DNA of 64,000 nt. Source: Malachius bipustulatus (Eukaryota > Arthropoda > Insecta > Coleoptera > Melyridae). Of this stretch, positions 1 to 11,939 are shown piece by piece. Every line of letters begins with the position of its first letter. Position 1 is the first letter of the stretch. Position numbers and translations under genes: made by a program. The notes beneath the pieces are model-generated. The model had not been told where the DNA came from and made no database searches. It saw nothing but the letters and a program-made list of their open reading frames with translations. The stretch lies in the NCBI GenBank assembly GCA_910589415.1, contig OU342637.1, positions 24,465,162 through 24,529,161 of the forward strand, given 5' to 3'.

Positions 1-3000
1 GGGCCTGCGTCTCCGTGCCGAACGGGTACCTGACCGAGTGCTACGACGAGCTGGGGGCCCGCTATCAGGTGCCCATCTATTGCCTGTCGTATCCGGTGAA
101 CATTGTGAAGGAGGACAATGGGAGGGACTCGCCGGCCGAGTGCTCGGAGCCCGTGGACGGGGGCACCGAGACCGTGCTGAAGTTGAGGTTGTCGCATAAT
201 TGTAGTGATGTTAAGTTAGCTGTTTATACGACGGATTCGATTAGTGTGTGTAAGAAGAAGTTGCAGGTGAGTAGTAGTAGTAGTGGTAGTGGTGCTGCTG
301 GTGCCTTTTTTTTAGTTCCTAATTGAGTTTTATTATTGTTAATCTCCCTAAATCTGGGGAAGTTAATAAAATTGGTTGGTTTGATTATTGAAAAAAGGAG
401 CAGTGTAGAAAAAAACTAGAGATTTAAGGAATATTCAGATGTTTTGATTTAAAAAAAACTACAAATCAGAAATAATCGCAAATTTGACAACACTGTTGTT
501 AGAATTTAAGAGTATTGGATTTTTATAAAATTGGTTTTTGCCAATTTGTGCTTGTAAAAATATTAAAACCTGCTTGTTGTGAAATTTTTAATGGAAAAAG
601 GGTACATTTTTTGATTTATTAAAAGATTTTTTTTTTAATAAAATAATTTTCTGTTCCGTTCTAAAATTCTTGGAGTTACAAGTACAATGTTGCCAATTGT
701 TCCAAAAATGAAACCAACTGGGGAAAAGTAGGTAGGTACCTCTTATCAATAATGTGATTAAGCTCTGAAAATGGCCATCCAAAAAGATGAAAATTCCTCA
801 TGAATAATGCAAAAAGACACCTAAGAAACAATCACAAATTTGACAACACTGTTAGGGTTTGGCTATTTAGTTTTGTTTTATTTTTTATTATTCTTTGCTT
901 ATAGAAAATTTTGATTTTTTGATACCTAAATTTTTTGATTTATTAAGATATATTTTGGGAAAAAATCTATTGTGCAAAACCGGCTGAATCTAGTTATTTT
1001 TTTCAATAATTTTCCGATCTATTTTCTATTTGACTTCCATTCTAAAAACCTTATAAAATTGGAGTAGTTACAGTGTTGCCAGGTATACTAAACATGTAAC
1101 CTCAACTCTATGGAAAAAATTCTTATCTATCACTAATGCTATTGAGCTTTGAAAGTGGCCACCCAAAAAGATTAAAATTCCCTATGACTATGAATAAAAA
1201 ATCACATACATTATCAGTGACTTTTGCCTGACTTGAGGTGGTTTGATTAAATAAAAAGAACTAAATATCAGAAACAATCACAAATTTGACAACACTGTTA
1301 AGGTCTGGGGATTTTAAGCTTTTTAAAAAATTGGTTTTTGCTTATAGAAAGTTTTGTATGTTGTGGATTTTTTCTTGTAAGTGAGAAATTCTGACTCATT
1401 TTACATAATTAAAAAAAAAAATTTATTGATACATTTTTTGATTTATGAAGTTATTTTTTTGAAAAATAAAAAAAATAAAATCTACTCTGCAAAACCGGCT
1501 TAATCTATTTTTTTTCAAAGATTTTCTGACCTATTTTCTATTTGGCTTTCATTCTAAAATCCTTGTAAATTGGAGCGGTTCCAGTATTGTCATTTGTTCC
1601 AATCTGGGGCAAAGTTACCTAATATGGCAAAAAAAATCACCTAGAAAAATCCCATACATTAGCAGTCACTTGTCTGACTTAAATAATAATAATAATAATC
1701 TTTATTTTTCTAGAATATTACATTCTTTATAACTATAATACCATAATATATGTATAATACTTAATTAAATCTACACTAAATCAAACCTACTTTCCTATAC
1801 ATTTTTCTTACTAGCTAATTGTTCGGATTTTTTATGTACTGACTTAGCAGTCTTTTAAATGCATTCAAATTTGTTTCATTTTTTAACTTTGTTGGTAAAC
1901 AATTATACAGGGTCCTGCAACAGTGCGTCCGTCTTTCCTAGCGCCTTTCCCGTGGTGGATAAAAAAAAATGTTTCCTACAAAAAATTATTGGTTTGGAAA
2001 TCTTCATGCCATAAAATTGTTTTACACTATACAGGGTGTCCCAATTTTGAGATATTCCAACAACAAACATTTTTTTAAATGGAAAGCCCTGTATTTATTC
2101 TATTTTTTCGATGTAATTTTTTACCGTCTACATTGTTGTCTATTTACTATTTGATTATATTACAGTGTTGCCGACTTACAAATTTTTTCCCAAAATTCTT
2201 GTATAAAACAAGCTGAAGTTTAAAAAATGGTAGCGACCCCGTTTTTCAGAAGGTAAAAATTATTCTTAGCAATAACTTCAGTGCGGTTACCAAGCAACAT
2301 TGTGATAATGAGAAATATGAACTTAGTAAAATAGGGTGTTCAGAAAAAAATGCCAAACTTTGCAAACTTCAAAGTAGTTTAACTATTTTTTTTCAAATGG
2401 AATGCCCCTATTTTTATATCACCATTCGATAGGCCTTTTTCTTCTCTTCAATTTGATGGTGCATGTTGTATGTCTAAACCCCATAGTTACTGACATGATC
2501 AATATTTTCCACAAAAGTTACCATTTAATTACATTTCTATGCACCGAAGTAGGCCGCAATGAAGCAAAACAACTGTCAAAATGTAAGTATCCAAGTGTCA
2601 GTGTGAATTGAATTCTCTAAATTAATTGAATTTTCTCAAACTGAAACTAGAAACGTTAAACACTTAAAAATAACTTCCGCTGTAAAAAACTGTAAGAAAA
2701 CTAGAAAGCTAAAAACCGTTCTGCTGTTATCAGTGGCTGTTCCGTGAATGTCCGAGATTGAAATTTGCTGCAAAAGTCTCTCCGTTTCGTGGTATAAGTA
2801 GACTGCAAATTTTCATCATGAATTTCGAAAAAAACGAACTAGTAGATATGGTTTCTGTATTAGGCGAGGCTGATCAAAATTGTTTATTGGCGGAAAGGAT
2901 TTACGCGATGCGTTATCCAGAAAGAAGACACCCGAGTAAAAAGAGTTTCAGGAAGCTATTCGATAGATTTAATGAGACGGGAAGTGTGAAATACAAAAAA

Positions 3001-6000
3001 CAAGAAAGAACAAAACCTATAACCAACGAGGAAAACGAATTGTCAGTGTTGTTAACAGCAACTGAGCATCCCGCCAACATGAGCCAAAAAGACATTGGTG
3101 AAGCAACCGTCATAACTGAGAGATCGGTACAACGCATTTTGAAGAAAAATCGATATCATGCGTATTGCGTACCATATTCAGTTGCATCAACAACTTACCA
3201 ATGCTGATTTTCAATTTCGTTCCGGATTTTGTGCCTGGGCAAGATTGAAAATACACCAAGATCCTGCATTTTTCAATTACGTTTTATTTACGGATGAGGC
3301 GACATTTAAAAACAGCGGATCAGTAAACAGGCACAATTTTCATGTCTATTCAACTGAAAATCCTCATGTTATGAGACAAATTGACAATCAGCATAGATGG
3401 TCTTTAAATGTCTGGGGTGGAATTGTTGGAGGGTATGTGTTAGGTCCACATTTCTTCGATGGTCCTCTCAATGGGGCCATGTACTTGAATTTTTTACAAA
3501 ATGTTTTACCCGGACTATTAGTTAACGTGCCTCAACATATAAGAAACAGAATGTGGTATCAACAAGACGGGGCACCAGCGCATTTTTCGCGAAACGTCAG
3601 GGTATATCTTGATGGTATTTTCCCCAACCAGTGGATTGGTAGGAATGGACCCATCAGATGGCCTGCTAGATCTCCGGATCTGACAAAAATGGATTTTTTC
3701 TTGTGGGGATACGTGAAGGGAATTGTTTTCAACGAACCGCCGACGACACTAATCAATATGCAACAAAGAATTGTGGAAGCTTTTGCAAGCATTTCACCTG
3801 AAATGCTAGGGAGAGTGCAAAGGTCTTTTCAGCAGAGACTTGATTTGTGCCTGAATGAAAATGGGAGACATTTTGAACATTTATTATAATAGTTTTTCAT
3901 TTGTATGTTTAATTTTGTTACATTTGCATGATTTTGAATGAAATAATTTATCTTTTTTACATATGGATTATCGGTTTTTATTCCTAACTTCATTAGATGT
4001 CACTTTGACACTTGGATACTTACATTTTGACAGTTGTTTTGCTTCATTGCGGCCTACTTCGGTGCATAGAAATATTAGAAATGTAATTAAATGGTAACTT
4101 TTGTGGAAAATATTGATCATGTCAGTAACTATGGGGTTTAGACATACAACATGCACCATCAAATTGAAGAGAAGAAAAAGGCCTATCGAATGGTGATATA
4201 AAAATAGGGGCATTCCATTTGAAAAAAAATAGTTAAACTACTTTGAAGTTTGCAAAGTTTGGCATTTTTTTCTGAACACCCTATTTTACTAAGTTCATAT
4301 TTCTCATTATCACAATGTTGCTTAGTAACCGCACTGAAGTTATTGCTAAGAATATTTTTTACCTTCTGAAAAACGGGGTCGCTACCATTTCTTAAACTTC
4401 AGCTTGTTTTATACAAGAATTTTGGGAAAAAATTTGTAAGTCGGCAACACTGTAATATAATCAAATATTAAATAGACAACAATGTAGACGGTAAAAAATG
4501 ACATCGAAAAAATAGAATAAATACAGGGCTTTCCATTTGAAAAAATGTTTGTTGTTGGAATACCTCAAAAATGGGACACCCTGTATAGTGTAAAACAATT
4601 TTATGGCATGAAGATTTCCAAACCAATAATTTTTTGTACGAAACATTTTTTTTTATCCACCACGGGAAAGGCGCTAGGAAAGACGGACGCACTGTTGCAG
4701 GACCCTGTATAAATCAAAACTTTTATAGAAAAATGAGTTTCTATGTAACTCATTTATTGGTCTCATTAGCGCCAAATGTTCGTCATTTCTAAGCTGCATT
4801 TCATAATTTCTGTCTTTTTTATAACTGATATATTTTCTTAAGTAATTCGGAAATCCTTGATTATTAACTATATTAAACACCATCTTAACACTATTATACT
4901 TTATTCTTTGTTCGACAGACATCCATCCTAAGCTATCAAGCATATCAGAAATATGGGCTCTTCTATTAACTTTTAAAACTGTCCTCATTAATTTGTTCTG
5001 TAATTTTTGTAACCTGTCAATTTGATTCTTACTAAACAACTTGAGGTGGTTTGATTAGGTAAAGGAAAAAAAAAATCAGAAACAATCACAAATTTGACAA
5101 CACTGTTAAGGTCTGGGGATTTTAAGATTTTATAAAATTGGTTTATGCTTATAGAAACTTAGAACATGCCAATAGATGCTGTTTTTTTTTTTATATATAC
5201 ATAAGTGAAAAACTGACTCGTTTTATATTAATTTTTTTTATGGTTTTAATTTTTTTTTTGTTGAAGGGATTTTTTGCAAAAATAAAAATAATGAAATTCT
5301 CGAGGAAATTCTACTTTGCAATTCTATTGCAAAACCGGCTGATTCTTTTTTTCAATTATAATTTTCTGATCTTATTTCTATTTTTCATTCTAAAATCCTT
5401 GTAAAATTTCAGCAGTTACAGTGTTACCAATTATTGTTCGAAAAATGAAAAACCGCGAAACTGGGGAAAAGTTACCTCTTATCAGTCGATTAAGCTCCGA
5501 CAGTGGCCAACCAAAAAGATGAAAATTCCCTATGAATATTACAAAAAAAAAACCGCCTAAGAAACAATCACAAATTTGACAACACTGTGAGGTTTGAGGA
5601 TTTTAAGTTTAAAAAAAATTGGTTTTTGCTTATGAGACTTAAAAATGCCAATAGCTGTTGTGCATTTATTATTAGTAAAAAACTCTCGTTTGAAGTATGT
5701 AGGTACATACATTTTTTTTAATGTAAAATTTTTTGATTCATGGATTTTTTTATTAATTTTTTGAAATATGTGACAAAGAAATTCTAATGCGCGAAATCAA
5801 ATTTTCTATTTGATTTTGATTCTTCTAACTAAATCCTTGTAAAATTAGAACAATTACAGTGTTGTCAATTGTTCCACCAAAAATTAAAAACTCCAAATCT
5901 GAGTGAAAACCAAAAAGATCTTACAATCTTTACATTGTTTTTGAACGAAAAAACAATTAACAAAGCACAAATTTCATTAAAAAAATCAGTTATGGGCATT

Positions 6001-8620
6001 ATCCAATGAATAAGAAAAAACATACACTAACTACTAGAGCAATCTGGTAACTATGTTAAAATAAAAATGTCTCATAGGAGTCGTAGTTTATAGTAATTTT
6101 CTAGTGATGTTTCATTTTCTTTTTAATGCAATAAATTGTAAATGTAAACCCTTTTGAATCTCTCAAAAATACATGACAAATGACGAGTCTTTTCTTGATA
6201 GGTACCTAAGTTCAATTAATCATTTATTGTAGATTTTGTTTTAAATTTTAATTATCGGAAATATTATTCAACATTAAAGCCAGATTGTACAGTTAATTGC
6301 AATTATGTAATTGAACGATTTGATGTAAAAGAAGATAATTTGAGACTGTTTCTTGTTGAAGCATAGTTGCCAGTTTGCTTTAATGTTCTTATTATTTCAT
6401 TTCCTTGTTATTAGTTTGATCCTTGCAGATTTTTTCATGGAACTTTTTATGTTTTTTAATAAAATAAAATGAGCGGGAATGGAAAAGTATTATAATTTTT
6501 CTAACAAAGTAACAATAATAGAGGTACCTAATTGTAAATATTTAAGTATGTTTGGATATAATTAATTAATATATAAGTAGATTTACTTTTAAATTCAAGC
6601 ACGTAGGTATTTACAAAGTAACAAAGGAAAATATTATTCACTAATCCCATATTAGCTCGGTAAATGAGGCAGAACGTTTCGTTACTCTCGTGTTCAACTG
6701 TTTATATTATTTTCTCGCCCGCCGCCGCGGCAATTACAAAATGAATCAATCGTCTCCGCCGAAACTGTTACCAAACAAGGGCGCAATTATATCAACATTA
6801 CCTATCGCTCATCAGTTCCGGGAAACGCCGTGTTAATAATTAATAATTGAAGAAAGGAGGGAAATATTTATCGATTGCGCTTCGCGTTTCGATAAATTAT
6901 TCACGGGGAGTTAAATGTCATCGCGACGCAGGTATAGGCCGCCCTCCCGTCCCCCGGTCCCGGAGGGTTGCCGTTTCCCGTAAAAGCCAATTACTTTTAC
7001 ATTAAGAACCTCTTTAATCAATCGGGGGTTTCCTAGGTATCTGCGTTACTTATTGCGACTTCCACTATAAGCATTGACGTTATTTTGTTATTATTAATCG
7101 CTTGATTTGTAGGTCTCGGTCATTGATTGAATATTAATTTACGGCTTTTATTTATATCCTATGAGTACCTACCTATATGAGACGGAAAAATTGAAATTAT
7201 ACCCTGCTTGTTCGTATGTAATATATGTAGGATTGTGGGGTAGTTTAATCAATTATTCTGTTGTATTGTGTCATAGATGTTTGTCATAAATACCTACGTA
7301 CACGAGGAGTTCAAGATGTTGAAGGAAGAATTTCTATAGGGATCGAATTTATATTGGATAAAATATAAATGAGACCATTTGACAAAAGCAGTTCTAGGAA
7401 TAATTATGACAACACTGCACTCGTGACCTTTATAATAATGCATTCGATAATTAGATACCAGGGTTGCCTGGTTTCATGATTTGCAATGCGTTTTCATATT
7501 CTGGAAGGAGCTCTCACCTATTACAGATTAGCGCGTTATCAACGTATATTTCAGCTTAATTTACGAGAAATTGTTGATAATGAAATTTTTATCGTGATAA
7601 TCTAGAAAGGGATAATAGCGAACGCCAGTAGAAATGCCGAACTAATAAAAAAAAAGAAAATAGGGATAGTCGTAGAAAAAGTATAGACCGCTACTCGTGT
7701 TTAATGTCTGTTATGACGGCTCTTTAAACGTGATGTTTATTTAGAGTTACATTAAATCAATAAGCGCGTGCGGATTTTACGTTTTCTTGGACTTTGTAAA
7801 TTCGGGTGTTGAATTATTCTTGTTAATTTGAACTTTAACTTGATTTTCCTCCAATTGAGATAACAAGAAACTGCTTTGTTTCAAAGAAAATAGATTTAAA
7901 AAAGCCGCCATAGATTTAGTGAATGTGTTAGCTCCATGGCTGTTCTGGATATTGCAGGGGCTGATTTTGTAACCTAAAGGTATGTTTCCACCAAAGGAAC
8001 ATTGAGGAACTTTTATGTAGCCACAAGTTCCGTCTTGCTGATTTTCCTTTGAAGTTTACCGCTCGAAATGGAAACCGGCGACAAGAAGGAACAATCTGAA
8101 ATTGGAACAGAAACCGAGTGGAACATTCAGAAAATTTGTAGAACATTTTCGAAAAAAGGAAACAGAAACATAAAAGTTCCTCAATGTTCCTTTGGTGGAA
8201 ACATACCTTAATATTGATTAAAATGGTCTCTACTCTAGTAATTTTTATATTTTAAAGGTGTATTTTTTCACATTTAGATTGCTAGGAACTTATTAAGACC
8301 TGATAGATGATTTATTTAGTCACTATAGTAGTAGATTCTCTCTACCCTTTAAAAAAAAAAAAAATTGTAATGGTCATGGAATTAGTGGCCATATTATCGC
8401 CATGGCGGACATAGCAATAGCAGCGGCCAAAACTAAAACCGTATTGACCGTTCTTTTACAGAGCCAAGAAGGAATAGAGTCTTCGAGACAGCGGTGGTTC
8501 TACGGGGGCAAACTGTTGGGCGACAAGCTGCACGTAGAAGAGGCCAAGATACCCCCGAGTTACGTCGTCCAGGTGATCGTGAACACCGAGACCTCGCCAG
8601 TTTCGCAGCCGGCCTTATGA
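1..8620 (+). CDS. UBTD1/2-type ubiquitin domain-containing protein, 3' two coding exons (5' partial)
   Basis: The first coding exon here is 1-266 and is open at the left edge. It enters in frame 3 and carries TECYDELGARYQ and PIYCLSYPVN, the conserved block before the ubiquitin-like fold of UBTD proteins. It ends at CKKKLQ with donor GTGAGT at 267. The second exon is 8462-8620 (acceptor AG at 8460-8461), joined in phase 0. It carries SSRQRWFYGGKLLGDK and PPSYVVQVIVN, the second half of the ubiquitin-like fold, then a TGA. Together they give the C-terminal ~140 residues. Family knowledge: UBTD proteins are small cytosolic adaptors that bind E2 ubiquitin-conjugating enzymes. No diglycine is present at the end, so this is an integral ubiquitin-like domain, not a processed modifier. 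The 8.2-kb intron is swollen by repeats. The upstream exons lie outside the window. UBTD1 and UBTD2 cannot be told apart here. Confidence 0.88.
1908..4707 (+). mobile_element. 2.8-kb mariner-type transposon (DD41D spacing) with ~700-bp terminal inverted repeats
   Basis: The ends are CAGGGTCCTGCAAC at 1908 and its reverse complement ending at 4707. They are flanked by TA at 1906-1907 and 4708-4709, the mariner target-site duplication. The inverted repeats are about 700 bp each (1908 to ~2604 and ~4008 to 4707) and very similar, so short open frames in the left arm recur on the opposite strand in the right arm. Between them lies a frameshifted transposase on the plus strand. The element sits in antisense exactly within the coding end of an older retrotransposon, so it is the younger insertion. 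TIRs this long are unusual for mariner and suggest a foldback-like variant. Confidence 0.88.
2818..3889 (+). pseudogene. Mariner-like transposase, one frameshift
   Basis: From ATG 2818 the frame runs as an N-terminal helix-turn-helix region (NMSQKDIGEATVITERSVQR). It loses frame near 3160-3175 and continues in the next frame to TAA at 3889, about 357 residues overall. The catalytic residues are visible: D in LFTDEATF, D in QQDGAPAH, and a third D in LTKMDFFLWG. There are 41 residues between the second and third D, matching the DD41D group of Tc1/mariner. In life the enzyme would cut and paste the element at TA sites. The single frameshift should abolish it. Apart from the shift the protein looks well preserved, so decay is recent. 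A sequencing error at the shift cannot be excluded. Confidence 0.88.
5931..7976. other. UBTD intron, non-coding stretch with a GC-rich island
   Basis: There is no coding potential. A foldback of about 130 bp lies at 6262-6398, where ACATTAAAGCCAGATTGT pairs with a diverged reverse complement near 6373-6391. From about 6640 to 7030 base composition changes sharply to a CpG-containing, non-repetitive stretch (CTCGCCCGCCGCCGCGG near 6714, CCCTCCCGTCCCCCGG near 6941). That stretch looks unlike the AT-rich surroundings and could be a regulatory element. Confidence 0.5.
7977..8208. mobile_element. 232-bp MITE with ~40-bp terminal inverted repeats
   Basis: The left arm, AAGGTATGTTTCCACCAAAG onward (7977 to ~8016), is matched by its reverse complement ending at 8208 (about 8168-8208), almost without mismatch. 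TA flanks each end (7975-7976 and 8209-8210), fitting a TA target site. The interior has no coding frame. It lies 250 bp upstream of the last UBTD exon. Confidence 0.75.
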
Positions 8621-11600
8621 GACAGCCCGATCGTCGCGACATCCGTAAGTATCCCAGATCGCTCCCTCGAAATTTTTGTTGATTTATTTTTCTTTCCCTC
8701 TTACTCTCCTGACACAGGATTCGAATGTCAATTACCGAGAGAGAAGTGAGAGCAGCCGCGTCATGTCAGTTTTCAAGCACAGCACCTTCGATTTCAGCAA
8801 TGAAACAATCAATCGACCATATCAGGATTGAAAATATTCGGGCGTTTGCTTCTTGCTAGGAACGAAAGAAAAGGTGAACAAGTCGATCGCACCGGTTTTT
8901 TGGATTTATCCCGTTCCCGCTTTGTATCTGTTATGTCACCTGCGTGTGCTCTCCTCGTCTAATTCAGAAGACTCAGTCGTGTTGGCGTTTTTTTTTTTTC
9001 AGTTCAGCAAGTAATAATATTGTAATCACTGATCGTGTGTGAGAGACAAACAGTAAGCAGTGAGCTATGTCTTCAGTTAAATGCGCGGAAAAATATGATG
9101 CACAATCGCAGTTTTGAAGAGTTTTGCTGTAATTAGAAATTGTAAGGCATGTTTTAATTGAAGATATAGTTCACCTCTCCGACATTTTTGTTTATGTAAA
9201 GTGAAGCACATCTCAGGAATTATTATTATTATTAAATAGGTTGTTGAAAATTTCGCAGTGTAGAAAATGATTATTACAAAATGCGCGTTTTGATTTCGAT
9301 TAGTATGTATGGGTGAAATTGGCAACGCGGCAATACAGATTTTCGAAAAGTCGGTTTTAACAAAAATTCGTGAATAATAAGACTATAGATACGCGAGTAA
9401 CGACAGAAAAGTGATCTTTTTGTTGAGAAAATATTCCTTCATTTTGATTTTATTCTTTCAAAATAGTTTGAAAAATAGTCATTTTTAAAAATCGATAAAT
9501 TAATAAAATATTATTTGTAGTGGGCAAGTGTGTAATAATAATTATTAGAGAACAGCAATAAGAAATACAATAAACAATGAGTTATTTTAATCCAGGAGAT
9601 GCCTGATAGTGTATGTCCACCTTTAGAATGAAACTAGGTCGATCATGCGACGTTGCCAGCTTCACCGATTCGTCTTTGAAACGTGCAACAAAACCAGTTC
9701 GACGGTATTTACCAATTTTTTACCCACCCATCTAGTAATACCTACTTACCTAACCCAGTTTATTTGATTAATGAATGCTTTTTGTATTATATAATTTAAT
9801 CTCGCCGATACCGATAAGATATTTTTTTAATAATTAATTATGAATAATCAATAAAGGTGACGGATGAATTTTATTTAAGGTTCGTGCTGCTCAAAGTAGA
9901 AGATAACGGCGATTCGAGTATTTTTTTTTATGCTACAAAATTGCAATCATCACAGATCATCACATCATCCCATTTTTATTAAGACTGAAATTGCTCAATT
10001 TTTTTTTTCTTCAATTTTATTATTTTAATATAATCAAACATTCCTGGAGAAAAAACCGTTTTAGTTTGTTAGAGTTTATATTTATCTGGACTGTTTTTTC
10101 CTCTTCTTGTTGCCATAATTTATGATCTCAAGATCGCAAATTAATCACCGGCACTGCCATGTTTTCCTATGTTTTTTTATTTGAGAATAGATCGTGGCTC
10201 AAAGTTGAAAACAAAAGGAACTTTTCAAGAATTAGGATTCATCCGGTCCACCTCCCACGTATACAGGATGATTCATCCTTTGTGTCTTTACTCTGTTAAA
10301 GTTGGCTTGTACTAATAATTATTAAATCATCGAGCTTGAATCGGCCTGTATACTTTTATGATTAATTTAGCTGTAACTTGTACAATATTGTAACAATTTT
10401 ATCATATTATGGAACTTCTTATTTTTTGTGTTCCTTTGACTGCTTCAAATGTTGTTAAAGAGTAATCGGTTGTTGGACACGTTATACTGTGGTTGACTGA
10501 GGAAATATATTTTTTTACACTTCACCAGGAGTGTGCGTGTAATATTATCGTGTACGTAATTATTATGTGACGAAAAACTGCCGTTATTTTTCTTCTGGAA
10601 CGATCGCTTTACCATCCCAGTTTCAATCGGCATCTGTTAAAACATGCTAGGATTATAGCACAATCTGGCTTTAATGTTACGATAATGTATTTGAAATACA
10701 TTAAAGCACGTTTATTAAAACATATCAGAATATCTTAAAGAAGTAATATCGTTTCAACAATCAGCATTGAGGCCAGATTGTCCTATTTCTTGAATCGTAT
10801 GAGAGCGGGATGTTTTTGGAATTCGTGTATTATTAATTCAACAATGAAGCCAGATTGTGATATAACTAACGTGGCTTAAGCTCAGTGAAGTGATCCTAGT
10901 TAAGTCGATTTTGTTTTCTGTGAAACTTGTTAATTTAAAAAACGAAAGAAGCTATTCCAATCTTAACAATTCGTTAAAATTTGTTATTAGCTTAATCATA
11001 ATAGTTTCAACTTTCACTGCTCAAAAGAGTTATTTCAAGCTAAAAATGGGCTTTATCATTTTAACAGTGCGTTAAAATTTCAAGTATGTATCAGAAAACG
11101 GCATCATTGACTTGTTGCTAACATTTGATTAGCCGGTTCTTTCAACTTAAATACACATCATAGGTGATTTAAATTAATCTGACCAACACCAAAAGGTTGA
11201 TTTACAATATAGGAAAACTTAATTAGTATTAGTAGTTTTGGTCAATAAAAACAAACGGATCGTTTGTTATAATGGTTGTGGTATAATTGCGACTGCTTGA
11301 TGACTCCTTAATTGGAATAGGGGTGCCAAATTTTATGGAAACAATAATTTTGTTCCGTTAGAAATGCAAGACAAACTGATTAGTCTTTCTTCTCTAATAA
11401 GTTTGTTAGTAAAATTAATCCTCTTTACAAGGTTGATTAGAAAACGCTTCGTTACCTTGAATCAAATTGAAGTAATCAAAATGGGGTCACGTTTAAGGTA
11501 AAGAAGACAAATAACAGGCAGGTTTTTATTTTCTAATACCCACTGATATACCTTTTAAAAGACTGTAAAAGCATCAAATGGTTAATTTATAACAGAACAT

Positions 11601-11939
11601 AGTAATAGGTATAATAATTTAATCTTAATTTAACGCTGATTGCACTTGATTAATAATTGATATTTATGTTTTTATCTTTCTTTTTTTATGTATCAGTGTG
11701 TATCATATTATTATCTAAGTAAAAATTTATTACAACTTTTCTTGTTTTATTTAAAAATAATTTACACTCTTTCATCAGATGGTCAAGTCACCTGTCACTC
11801 TACAATCAAATGGCTACATAAAGTAGAAAAAGAAAAACACAAATTGTAACCTAAATTCAATTGCCTCTTCTTTTTATGCCCCATTTCATCTCAATTCAAT
11901 CAATCAGTTCTAGTTCTACCAAAATGGTATAAGCAGGCA
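8621..11939. other. Intergenic region between UBTD and COX15 (convergent 3' ends)
   Basis: This holds the UBTD 3' UTR and the COX15 3' UTR, with no supported gene between them. Short open frames here show no family similarity that I can recognise. A motif related to ACATTAAAGCCAGATTGT occurs three times at 10658-10860 (one copy inverted, two direct); a fourth copy lies in the UBTD intron at about 6271. Otherwise AT-rich unique-looking sequence. Confidence 0.5.

Larger units (their letters stand above)
1681..5040 (-). mobile_element. 5'-truncated non-LTR retrotransposon 3' end, interrupted by a mariner element
   Basis: On the minus strand, 5039-4709 encodes the C-terminus of a non-LTR reverse transcriptase polyprotein (RLQKLQNKLMRTVLK, then SLGWMSVEQRI). 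The frame breaks at a TA dinucleotide at 4708-4709, where a mariner element sits. It resumes without a shift at 1905 and runs on to a stop, with the usual end motif of a CLP followed by a LNAFKRLL-like helix. The 3' end is an (ATT)n tail, seen on the plus strand as AATAATAAT at 1681-1700. The 5' end is truncated at about 5040. ACTT occurs at both edges (1677-1680 and 5039-5042) and may be the target-site duplication. Only the 3' ~550 bp of the retroelement is present. Its clade is probably CR1/Jockey-like. Confidence 0.8.
380..5930. repeat. Diverged ~450-bp tandem repeat array in the UBTD intron, split by transposons
   Basis: The block AATTTGACAACACTG recurs at about 481, 837, 1283, 5091 and 5573. 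Each copy is followed by similar sequence (GGTCTGGGGATTTTAAG, then ATTGGTTTTTGCTTATAGAAA) and later by AAAACCGGCT and CAGTGTTGCCA-like blocks. Removing the 3.36-kb insertion at 1681-5040 gives spacings of about 356, 446, 448 and 482 bp. That fits a degenerate tandem array of five units. I see no coding potential in it. Confidence 0.75.

Noticed and set aside
267..326. Open frame continuing past the first UBTD exon (serine/glycine run)
   Set aside because: It is read-through of a GTGAGT donor into the intron; the conserved domain continues at 8462.
2402..4213. Paired small open frames with the same protein sequence on opposite strands
   Set aside because: They are the two inverted repeats of the mariner element, not genes.
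8402..8461. Upstream ATG giving a separate small protein before SQEGIESSRQRW
   Set aside because: The conserved fold begins in the exon at 1-266 and joins at the acceptor 8460-8461; the upstream codons are intronic.
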